Positions 5,257 to 11,460 of a stretch of DNA of 12,518 nucleotides are shown here, in pieces (position 1 is the first letter of the stretch; the number at the start of each line of letters is the position of its first letter). The translations under genes were made by a program, and so were the position numbers. Under the pieces are notes generated by a model. The model had not been told where the DNA came from. It did not search any database and saw nothing but the letters and a program-made list of their open reading frames with translations. This stretch comes from FEN-987 sp964598845. GTDB lineage: Archaea; Thermoproteota; Bathyarchaeia; 40CM-2-53-6. Where the stretch lies: NCBI GenBank assembly GCA_964598845.1, contig CAZRDM010000036.1:1-12518 (forward strand), given 5' to 3'.

Positions 5257-7527
5257 TTGTTTCGATCATCGGAGAAAATCGGGGCCAGCATCTTTGACGC
5301 CGCGTCCGCGCCGGTAAGACTTCAAATTTTGAGACTGCTCTCGACCAAGGGACCGCTCCAGTACACAGAGATAATGTTCCAGCTAAAACTGGACCCCGTT
5401 AGAGATGCAGGGAAGTTCGTTTACCATCTACGTAGCCTCACCGGCGCCGGATTAGTTGCCCTTGACAAGAAATCGAAGAAGTATGAGGTTACGGAAATGG
5501 GCCGAATGATAGTCACGTTTGCGCGGGATATGGATGAGTATGTTAATGTGAAACGCGGCAAGCTCTATGTTAGAACTTCTAGACTGGCAATAGAGGAGTT
5601 TCACCGCAACAAGATCGCAAGGTCACTTGTTGTTGAAGCTGGTGTACCGCAGGAGATAGCGGATGAGATTGCGGCCGAGGCGGAAGATCGTTTAGTCCGC
5701 CTGAAGACCGTCTATCTAACTGCACCACTAATCAGAGAATTTGTCAACGCTATTCTCATCGAGAAGAAACTCGAAGAATACAGACACAAGTTAACTCGAC
5801 TCGGCATGCCCGTCTATGATGTTGCGCAACTGATGAAGAGCGCCGGTGAAAGACATCTAAGCGCCGATTACGTGCATCGTTCCTCCGCCAAGTCGGTTCT
5901 ATCTGAATATGTGCTACTCAATTGTCTGCCGCATAAGCTATCGGACTCTCATCTCTCAGGATCAATTCATATCGCAAACCTAGAAAACTGGATTCTCAAA
6001 CCGAATGAAATGGTTCACGATATTCGCTATTTCATGAAAAACAGTCTTCCAGGCATTCCTCAGCCTGAGAGCTTTGAAGCGGCTTTAGCGCTTGTAGGCC
6101 AAGCGTTAGTGATTGGCATGGGAGAAGTTTCGGGCGAACAGACGATAGAGTTCTTCAACACATTTCTTTCCCCCTACACCAGAGGAAGGACACAAGAAGA
6201 CGTCTTCAAAACCCTGTACTACTTCTTCGCGTCAATGCGTCGCGACGTCGCATTAAGCGCGCCTCAAACGGGCTTCTCGATTGTACTTGACCTTGACATT
6301 CCTGAGTTCCTTCTGCAAGAAGAAGCGATCGGACCACTTGGTAGGGTTTCAGGGCGGTACGGGGATTTCCGCGACGAAGCATTACAGTTGGCGGATTTGA
6401 CAATCGAGGCTTTTCGAACCATCTCCCAATCAAGGCCGCCTGTTCAGCCCCACCTCATAGTGAGAACTAGACCGAAGAGTATCAAGGATGAGAGAGCTAG
6501 AAGGATTCTCCAACGGGCCCATGAGCTCGCTGCAACCCGAAGCGTTCCCTACTTCGAGCTGAATGAAGACAGTGAGCGAAGCTGCTACTCGGCTACTGGA
6601 CTCAGATTAGGAGACGATTGGACTAATCACTGGGATGCAGACTGCATCCGAACCGGTAGCATGGACACCATCTTTCTTAACCTACCAAGGGTCGCCTATG
6701 AAGCCAAGAAGAACGATGAGAAGTTCTTTTCACTTCTTAGGGAATGCGCTTCGTTAGCCGTTGAGGGATTCAAGGTCAAGAGGAAATTTATTGGAGAGAG
6801 ACTTAAGCAGCCACTCCTCCCACTTCTGTCAGGAACAAATAGCTCGATCCCATATCTCTATGAGAAGAACGCGGCTTACAGTCTATCATTCGTGGGATTG
6901 AGTGAGGCTGTAGATTCACACACAGGCCTGAGGATGGAACGTGACAAGGCAGCCCTAGAGTTCGGACTGAAGATACTGCAGGAGCTATCTAAGCTGGCTA
7001 GGACAACTTCGGAAGAGTCACAGATGAGAATCATTGTGTCACAGCGGCCTGGAGACGAGGCTGTGGGGAGGTTGGCCGAATTGGATATTGAGCAATACGG
7101 GAGAGCCGCAATTGTGGCGGATGGTTCTCGAGGCATATTCCATTACACTGACATGCCGACGGTTCCCCTCGCAACCAAGACATCCATAGATGGAAGGATC
7201 TCCATTGAATCCAAGTTCCAGTCCGCAATGCCTGGAGGACATTTGAATCTCATCTGTCTCACACCGGAATCGACAGGCGCTGCCATCTTGAAGTTAACTG
7301 AAATGGCTCTTGAATCAGGTTGCAAGTTCCTGACCTATACAGCGAACTATTCAGCGTGTGGGTTATGCAATCAGACTGACCTTGGAATAGTACCGAAGTG
7401 CAGCAGGTGTGGTTCAGACAAGGTCACATATATCGGACGTTCGTCTTGTGGGCTTCTGCCGTTCAGTCTCTGGCCCGAAGCAAAAAGGAGAAACGTGGAA
7501 AGGCGGATAGCTTACTCAGTGACCTAG
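5257..7527 (+). CDS. NrdD-like anaerobic ribonucleotide reductase with N-terminal winged helix and altered glycyl-radical site
   Basis: A 756-aa protein. Residues 8-95 form an ArsR-like winged helix (FDAASAPVRLQILRLL). Residues 100-195 resemble an ATP-cone allosteric domain (from YVRTSRLAIEEF to TRLGMPVYDV). Residues 215-700 match the class III ribonucleotide reductase barrel, with GSIHIANLENW (235-245), Cys443 (RSCYSATG) at the thiyl-radical position, and TGSMDTIFLNLPRVAY (466-481). Zinc ligands Cys701, Cys704, Cys715 and Cys718 are kept. The C-terminal glycyl motif, normally R-x-x-G-Y, reads R728-S-S-C731-G732-L-L-P: aligned on the Arg and Pro, Cys occupies the radical position and Gly is one residue later. 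No activase gene (nrdG) is in the window. TTG at 5257 directly follows an in-frame TGA. Ribonucleotide reduction is therefore uncertain. Confidence 0.88.
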   Translation: MFRSSEKIGASIFDAASAPVRLQILRLLSTKGPLQYTEIMFQLKLDPVRDAGKFVYHLRSLTGAGLVALDKKSKKYEVTEMGRMIVTFARDMDEYVNVKRGKLYVRTSRLAIEEFHRNKIARSLVVEAGVPQEIADEIAAEAEDRLVRLKTVYLTAPLIREFVNAILIEKKLEEYRHKLTRLGMPVYDVAQLMKSAGERHLSADYVHRSSAKSVLSEYVLLNCLPHKLSDSHLSGSIHIANLENWILKPNEMVHDIRYFMKNSLPGIPQPESFEAALALVGQALVIGMGEVSGEQTIEFFNTFLSPYTRGRTQEDVFKTLYYFFASMRRDVALSAPQTGFSIVLDLDIPEFLLQEEAIGPLGRVSGRYGDFRDEALQLADLTIEAFRTISQSRPPVQPHLIVRTRPKSIKDERARRILQRAHELAATRSVPYFELNEDSERSCYSATGLRLGDDWTNHWDADCIRTGSMDTIFLNLPRVAYEAKKNDEKFFSLLRECASLAVEGFKVKRKFIGERLKQPLLPLLSGTNSSIPYLYEKNAAYSLSFVGLSEAVDSHTGLRMERDKAALEFGLKILQELSKLARTTSEESQMRIIVSQRPGDEAVGRLAELDIEQYGRAAIVADGSRGIFHYTDMPTVPLATKTSIDGRISIESKFQSAMPGGHLNLICLTPESTGAAILKLTEMALESGCKFLTYTANYSACGLCNQTDLGIVPKCSRCGSDKVTYIGRSSCGLLPFSLWPEAKRRNVERRIAYSVT

Positions 7528-7540
7528 ATCGCTACCCTTC

Positions 7541-8083
7541 CTAGCTGATGTATCTACGGCTACTTCTTTCGAGGTCAGGTATGACTTCCACATCAGGACT
7601 CTCTGTGGGCATATCGATTAGAGCTATTTCCGGGAAAACGGCATTTGGTCCTTTCGAAGCTATCTGAGTTGCGGGGTGATCGGGTCCGAATGATTCGAGT
7701 GATATTTCGTATACGAGCCTTCTTGCATCTTCCTCCCTGACGTAGCCCAGCGCGTGCAGATATTCATGCAGCAAGATCGAATACACATAGGAGTTTATCT
7801 CTCGTAAAGAGCGCGCTCCATGTGTGACCATATCAAGCGTTGTTCTGTTAAGCACGATGCCGTTGGTTCCCACCGTGTGATAGGCGCCAATATGCTTGGG
7901 CAGTCTCGCGAGGTATAGCATTAGTCCTGCCCTGCGTCGTCCCAAACACCGTTCCGCAGTCCTTTTCACTAATTCGAAAACGTCGCTGAAATCCTCACAA
8001 CTGTCAAGACGTTCGATTATTGAACCCGTGTTGAGGTCTCTCCGTCTAGCGCTCTTGCCTCTCTTCGCTCTTGAGGAGATCAC
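7541..8083 (-). CDS. Putative zinc metallopeptidase-like protein (HEYLH motif)
   Basis: The open frame extends to 8167, but that start would overlap the upstream regulator gene by 122 nt. A GTG at 8083 overlaps it by only 38 nt and gives 180 aa, so I prefer it. The core is VYSILLHEYLHALGY, an HExxH zinc-binding motif (His106, Glu107, His110 from the GTG start) in a predicted helix, followed by a charged helix and FGPDHPA, where a third ligand may lie. No signal peptide or membrane segment is seen, so it is probably cytoplasmic. The C-terminal tail is acidic and disordered-looking. The overlap with the winged-helix gene implies coupled translation and perhaps a regulator-protease pair. The family is not recognised beyond the motif. 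Confidence 0.75.
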   Translation of the reverse strand: MISSRAKRGKSARRRDLNTGSIIERLDSCEDFSDVFELVKRTAERCLGRRRAGLMLYLARLPKHIGAYHTVGTNGIVLNRTTLDMVTHGARSLREINSYVYSILLHEYLHALGYVREEDARRLVYEISLESFGPDHPATQIASKGPNAVFPEIALIDMPTESPDVEVIPDLERSSRRYIS

Positions 8084-8801
8084 GTACTCTCTCCACGAAC
8101 GCAAGGTATTCGCAGAGGATTGTCTTACCCAGAGGAGTGAGGTCATATAGATCGTCTGAGAGTTCATCTATCAGCTTGTGCGTTCTTAGCAATGGGACAT
8201 TCTCGTAGATGAGCTTCGGATTGATTTCTTCCCTGTAATGCCTCTTGCCCTGAGGCTTCTCAAGGAGAGGAAGCAGCATCTTGACACGCGTTTCATTGCA
8301 TAGCAGGTCCATCAATTCTAACGCATTGCGAAATGCTCTTTCTAGCCCTCGGTCACGCCAGTTCAAGTGCTCTATTACGCATTTACCGGTGCTGACTGCC
8401 TCCCGAAATCTTGAATCGAGTATCGCTGCCACAGATTTGGAAGGGTAAACCACAACGGCCTTGGAATTATCTGCCTCGCCAACGGTTTCCAAGTCCCTGA
8501 TTAAGGAATCAGCAGGCGGTTGGGTTTCGCAGAATACAGCCGTCAAATTGTCTTCGTAGACACCAGCCAGGTCGGCGTTGATCCTACGGGAATGTTCCTC
8601 CGGATCGTAGAGAATGGGCTCAACAAAAGTATCAACGTCGCCCTCCCGAGACAGAACTCTGGCTGCGTAGAACTTCTCTAGGAGATGAAGCTCGCTCTCA
8701 TCCTCTCTAGCGTGAAAGTCGTCGCGGAAAGCTGAGTAGTTGACTACATGCATTGGGAGTACTCGTCGCTTCCGTGACGATGGATGAACTTCGAGCCTCA
8801 T
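8046..8801 (-). CDS. Winged-helix transcriptional regulator with an unknown N-terminal domain
   Basis: 251 aa in two parts. Residues 155-250 form a winged-helix DNA-binding domain: LELMDLLCNETRVKMLLPLL is the first helix pair, RHYREEI and IYENVPLLRTHKLI are the recognition region, DDLYDLTPLGKTIL is the wing and last helix, and the end is a charged amphipathic helix. Residues 1-150 are an alpha/beta region (strands AVFCETQ at about 88-94 and AVVVYPSK at about 115-122) that I do not recognise; it might be a ligand- or signal-sensing domain. The ATG has GAGG about 10 nt upstream. A 7-bp palindrome at 8841-8857 sits over the likely promoter, consistent with autoregulation. It overlaps the downstream HExxH gene. 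Confidence 0.82.
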   Translation of the reverse strand: MRLEVHPSSRKRRVLPMHVVNYSAFRDDFHAREDESELHLLEKFYAARVLSREGDVDTFVEPILYDPEEHSRRINADLAGVYEDNLTAVFCETQPPADSLIRDLETVGEADNSKAVVVYPSKSVAAILDSRFREAVSTGKCVIEHLNWRDRGLERAFRNALELMDLLCNETRVKMLLPLLEKPQGKRHYREEINPKLIYENVPLLRTHKLIDELSDDLYDLTPLGKTILCEYLAFVERVRDLLKSEERQER

Positions 8802-8840
8802 CGTTCCTCGTCAGTAACTGGTGGCAGACGTGATAATAAG

Positions 8841-8857
8841 TGTTACCGTTGGTAACA
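8841..8857 (-). promoter_or_regulatory. Palindromic candidate operator
   Basis: TGTTACC, GTT, GGTAACA: perfect 7-bp arms around a 3-nt spacer, 40 nt upstream of the regulator ATG. It abuts a minus-strand TATA-like TTATTATC (about 8832-8839), so bound protein would block the promoter. It also lies downstream of pyrB, but no T-run follows it, which argues against a terminator. Confidence 0.55.
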
Positions 8858-8874
8858 AGCAGCCCGCAGCCTGC

Positions 8875-9795
8875 TTAGCTCAGAGCGCCTAGAACGAGCC
8901 CGATAAGGCTCATTCTCACCAAAAGTCCGTACCAAACCTGTTTGAAGTACTTGGAGTGGGGCGTGTTGTCAACATTGTCTGCGATTTCGTCAACGCGTGG
9001 GAGAGGGTGCATGACGATCATTCCTGCCTTTGCAGGATACAGATCGGCGGCAGTGAGTCTATAGGACCCGCGAACCTTCTCGTAGTCCTCAATGGAACCA
9101 AACCTTTCCTTTTGAATTCGTGTCATGTAAACGACATCAACCTGCGAAATGATTTTGGTAAGATCCTCAAGCTCCTGAACCTTGATTCGATTCTTGACCT
9201 CTTCCAAGACCTCTTTCCTCATCCTTAGAAGGAGAGGCGAGATTAAGTATAGGTTGATGTCGTAGAGTGATAGAGCATACGCCAGCGAATGAACGGTCCT
9301 CCCGTATCTCAAATCTCCGCATAGGGCTACATTCAATCCATCGATCTTCCGGAGCTCCCTTCGCATAGTGTACAGATCAAGTAAGGCCTGCGTCGGGTGC
9401 TCCTCCGCACCGGTTCCCGCGTTGATCACTGGGATGGAAGCGAACTCAGCAGCGAGGCGCGCTGCACCTTCGAGGGGATGACGAATGACGAGGACGTCTG
9501 CGTAACTTTCGACGACACGTACGGTATCCGCTAAGTTTTCTCCCTTTTCCACTGAGGCGGCCTTAGGTTCTGCAAATCCGATGCATTTGCCGCCGTAGCG
9601 GTACATAGCTGACTCAAAGCTTAGGCGTGTGCGAGTGCTTGGCTCGAAGAAGAGGGTGGCCATTATCTTGCCATCGAGTTCATGCGAGCCCTTCCTAGCC
9701 ATGGGCTCGACTACGTTAGTCATATCGAGAACGTAGTCGATCTCTTCTCTTGAGAAATCCTTGATGGATACGATATCTCTTCCAGCAAACTGCAC
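8875..9795 (-). CDS. pyrB: Aspartate carbamoyltransferase, catalytic subunit
   Basis: Catalyses carbamoyl phosphate plus aspartate to N-carbamoylaspartate, the committed step of pyrimidine synthesis, in the cytoplasm. The 306-aa length is normal. The active-site set is complete: FEPSTRTRLSFE (Ser53-Thr54-Arg55-Thr56-Arg57, carbamoyl-phosphate loop), Ser81 and Lys84 of the 80s loop (KAASVEKGEN), Arg106, HPTQALLD (His133-Gln136), RYGRTVHSL (Arg166), Arg226/Gln228 in TRIQKERF, and MHPLPRVDEI (262-271). The start is GTG at 9795; the residues that follow (QFAGRDIVSIKDFS) fit the family N terminus. Unlike the usual pyrB-pyrI operon, the regulatory-subunit gene is divergent, 72 nt away across a shared promoter region. 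Confidence 0.97.
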   Translation of the reverse strand: MQFAGRDIVSIKDFSREEIDYVLDMTNVVEPMARKGSHELDGKIMATLFFEPSTRTRLSFESAMYRYGGKCIGFAEPKAASVEKGENLADTVRVVESYADVLVIRHPLEGAARLAAEFASIPVINAGTGAEEHPTQALLDLYTMRRELRKIDGLNVALCGDLRYGRTVHSLAYALSLYDINLYLISPLLLRMRKEVLEEVKNRIKVQELEDLTKIISQVDVVYMTRIQKERFGSIEDYEKVRGSYRLTAADLYPAKAGMIVMHPLPRVDEIADNVDNTPHSKYFKQVWYGLLVRMSLIGLVLGALS

Positions 9796-9803
9796 TTCAA
9801 CGC

Positions 9804-9867
9804 GCCCGCTTCTTGTTGATTCTCATGGTTAAATAATTGTTGGAATGCATAGAAGCATCGAGCGGGC
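9804..9867. promoter_or_regulatory. Shared divergent pyrB/pyrI promoter with symmetric arms
   Basis: An AT core TTAAATAATT (9829-9838) sits near the centre of the 72-nt intergenic region and is TATA-like on both strands. GCCCGCT (9804-9810) and AGCGGGC (9861-9867) form 7-bp inverted arms centred at 9835.5, one close to each start codon (pyrB GTG at 9795, pyrI TTG at 9868). Each RNA would therefore begin with AGCGGGC near its 5' end. A common regulator or symmetric leader elements are possible. Confidence 0.55.
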
Positions 9868-10335
9868 TTGCAGACGCGGCAGGAACTCTATGTCAGAAAA
9901 ATCAAGGACGGAACAGTCATCGACCACATAACACGTGGTTTCGCTCTTGACGTTCTGAAGATCCTCGGCATCGATGGAAAGGATGGTGAGGTCGTGAGTG
10001 CGGCCATGAATGTTGATAGCAAACTTCTAGGACACAAGGACATCGTGAAGATTCAGAACAGGGAGCTCAAACCTGCCGAAGTGGACAAGATAGCATTGAT
10101 TGCTCCGCATGCAACTATTAACATAATTCGGAATTATGAGGTAGCATCGAAGAAAACCGTTCAACTTCCAGCGTTGATACGAGGAATCATAAAGTGCGAC
10201 AATCTATCCTGCATCTCAAACTCGAGGGAGCCAGTGGAACCTCAGTTTTCTGTCGATCAGCGAGAACCAGTCCGTTTGCGCTGCTTCTTCTGCGGTCATG
10301 TCATGGAACGTGAGGATGTACTGAAGCAATTCTAA
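9868..10335 (+). CDS. pyrI: Aspartate carbamoyltransferase, regulatory subunit
   Basis: The regulatory chain that binds nucleotide effectors and assembles with PyrB trimers; 155 aa, the normal length. The N-terminal allosteric domain shows YVRKIKDGTVIDHI, GFALDVLKILGI and the helix/strand region through IAPHATINIIRNYEV. The C-terminal zinc domain has Cys110, Cys115, Cys139 and Cys142 (KCDNLSC and RCFFCGH), the four ligands needed to contact the catalytic subunit. The start is TTG at 9868; no other start in this frame keeps the conserved N terminus. It is transcribed away from pyrB and is followed after 31 nt by atpF on the same strand, so the two may share a transcript. Confidence 0.96.
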   Translation: MQTRQELYVRKIKDGTVIDHITRGFALDVLKILGIDGKDGEVVSAAMNVDSKLLGHKDIVKIQNRELKPAEVDKIALIAPHATINIIRNYEVASKKTVQLPALIRGIIKCDNLSCISNSREPVEPQFSVDQREPVRLRCFFCGHVMEREDVLKQF

Positions 10336-10366
10336 ATTGGTTCAATCTCACAGCAAATTGGTGTGA

Positions 10367-10690
10367 ATGTGTGCGTTGGGCAACATAGCGCTGATAGCTG
10401 ATAGAACGACTTCGACATACTTCAAGGTCACAGGAGTAAGGAACAGCTACGGTGTTAGGGATAGGAACGAGGCGGAGAAAGTGTTCCGGCGACTGCAGTC
10501 CGATGAAACGATTTCGCTGATCATGGTTACTGAGCCCGTGTTCGAGTGGATTCAACCCGTAATAGAGAGAACTAAGAAAGAATTCCCACTAGTGGTTTCT
10601 ATTCCAGGGAGAGGCGGGCCGAAGACTCAGGCAGATGTACTGGCACAGCTCATCAAGCGAACCGTGGGAATAGAATTGAAAATGAAGTGA
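10367..10690 (+). CDS. atpF: V/A-type ATP synthase subunit F
   Basis: A central-stalk subunit of the archaeal A-type ATP synthase, 107 aa (normal is about 100). Visible features are the Rossmann-like N-terminal strand NIALIADRTTSTYFKVTGV with the YGVRD turn, the EAEKVFRRL helix, the strand ISLIMVTEPVFEWI, and the conserved VVSIPGRGGPKTQADVLAQLIKRTVGIEL C-terminal region (named here in parts: IPGRGGP, then QLIKRTVGIEL). The ATG follows a GGTGTG purine stretch. In most archaea atpF sits inside the ATP synthase operon between subunit C and A genes; here it stands alone after pyrI, with a minus-strand tRNA gene 40 nt downstream. The other subunits must be elsewhere, or this is a second copy. Confidence 0.92.
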   Translation: MCALGNIALIADRTTSTYFKVTGVRNSYGVRDRNEAEKVFRRLQSDETISLIMVTEPVFEWIQPVIERTKKEFPLVVSIPGRGGPKTQADVLAQLIKRTVGIELKMK

Positions 10691-10747
10691 GAGAACAGCC
10701 GACTTCCGTTAACCGACTTGAAGAGAGGTCTGGTAGCCCGGGGGAGA

Positions 10748-10772
10748 ATTTCGGGCGTTCCATGAGACGCCG
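10748..10772 (-). other. tRNA-Gln T-loop intron (59/60, 25 nt)
   Basis: A perfect BHB: central helix TTCG (10778-10775) with CGAA (10753-10750), bulges AAC (10774-10772) and ATT (10749-10747), inner helix GGCG (10771-10768) with CGCC (10757-10754), and a 10-nt loop. The helices and position are identical to those of the T-loop intron in tRNA-iMet, while the loop and bulge bases differ. Confidence 0.92.
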
Positions 10773-10793
10773 TTCGAACTCCCGTCGGCGGGT

Positions 10794-10963
10794 GTCTACG
10801 GCAAGCAGGACTTCTTTCTTACCATTGAACGAAGCAAGGCAACTTTCTCGTGATCAGCCCAACACATTCCTACCGAATTTCGCTTGGCCCTCAAGTATTC
10901 TTTCACTGAATTGGCAAGAGCGCGTGTCCAATTACCCTTGCTTTTTCCGTGAGCCTGCTGCCT
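10794..10963 (-). other. tRNA-Gln anticodon-loop intron (37/38, 170 nt)
   Basis: The ends form a long inner helix, GGCAGCAGG (10962-10954) with CCTGCTTGCC (10809-10800, one bulged T). Flanking 3-nt bulges are GGA (10965-10963) and ACA (10795-10793). The central helix CTTT with GTAG has C:G, U:A and U:G pairs but one U:U mismatch, so this is a relaxed BHB. One minus frame is open right through the intron, but it encodes nothing I recognise. Confidence 0.82.
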
Positions 10964-11027
10964 CCAAAGCCCGCCATGCTTGTCCACTACACCACCGGGC
11001 TCCATTCTCCTCATGTTACGAGCTTGG

Positions 11028-11034
11028 TAAAAAA
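11028..11034 (-). promoter_or_regulatory. TATA-like box or U-tract upstream of tRNA-Gln
   Basis: TTTTTTA on the minus strand, centred about 30 nt before the tRNA 5' end and directly after the stop codon of the endonuclease relic. It could serve as the tRNA promoter, as the terminator of the relic, or as both. Confidence 0.4.
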
Positions 11035-11460
11035 CTAGCCCGGCCTTCTCCTCAAGAAGCCCCCATACACGAGAAGATGGTTTTCGTTCCCTGTTCCGAT
11101 CTGTTGAAAGTATCTCAGAATGTTTGACTGTCTCGTGAGGACTATCCTGCGATCAAATATCCTAGATGGATTCAACCCAAGCTTTAAGAACGCCCTCCTT
11201 ACGGCGCGTAGCAGTTTCTGATTTCTGAAGGACATCTGGTAAAGGATCGGCCATTGTGGACTTAGACTGTAAAGCTAGCCATCTGTGTCGACGAGCCCCC
11301 GAACGCAGCTCTTGAGATACTGTTTCTTTCTCGACACCCGGCTCGGTATCGTAACCTTGTTCAGAATCTTGTGCCCATAGACTTCATTCTTCCTGCGCCT
11401 CCCGGTGAATCTCCTTATTAGCCGCTGGACATCAAAGTGCCAATGAGGACCCGACGTTGG
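11035..11460 (-). pseudogene. Decayed LAGLIDADG homing endonuclease
   Basis: One reading frame of about 142 codons runs from 11460 to 11035 with a single internal stop, TAG at 11277-11275. Before the stop it reads PHWHFDVQRLIRRF and, later, QYLKSCVRGLVDTDG, the latter a LAGLIDADG-motif helix with its catalytic acidic residue. The TAG falls exactly where family members usually have Ser after DTDG. After it come SPQWPILYQMSFRN, LLRAVRRAFLKLGLNPSRIF, RRIVLTRQSNILRYF and QQIGTGNENHL, matching the family's C-terminal strands and helices. Everything upstream of 11460, including the first LAGLIDADG motif, is missing: the frame hits a stop and runs into the divergent coiled-coil gene. It lies 34 nt upstream of tRNA-Gln on the same strand, and that tRNA's intron may once have been its target. 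Confidence 0.82.

Larger units (their letters stand above)
10731..11001 (-). tRNA. tRNA-Gln (UUG) with two introns
   Basis: Read on the minus strand: acceptor AGCCCGG (11001-10995) pairs with CCGGGCT (10741-10735); discriminator A is 10734 and CCA is encoded at 10733-10731. The D-arm GTGT/GCAT (10992-10976) has loop AGTGGACAA. The anticodon stem is GCGGG (10974-10970) with CCCGC (10792-10788), and anticodon TTG is at 10967-10965. The T-stem is GGGAG (10783-10779) with CTCCC (10746-10742). Removing 10794-10963 (170 nt, position 37/38) and 10748-10772 (25 nt, position 59/60) leaves 73 nt plus CCA, with T-loop TTCGAAT. It is convergent with atpF. A minus-strand TTTTTTA lies about 30 nt upstream. 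It replaces what looks at first like a 146-aa plus-strand ORF. Confidence 0.93.

Noticed and set aside
8956..9228. 90-aa plus-strand ORF
   Set aside because: Antisense shadow of pyrB.
10794..10963. Box C/D guide RNA inside the tRNA-Gln intron
   Set aside because: A CUGA is present, but no proper C box (RUGAUGA) and no paired C'/D' boxes are found.
10796..11014. 72-aa minus-strand ORF
   Set aside because: It runs through the tRNA-Gln 5' exon and intron. An open frame over the intron is notable but short, and no family is recognisable.
10687..11127. 146-aa plus-strand ORF after atpF
   Set aside because: Its composition is not protein-like, and it lies over the minus-strand tRNA-Gln gene and part of the endonuclease relic, which explain the sequence better.
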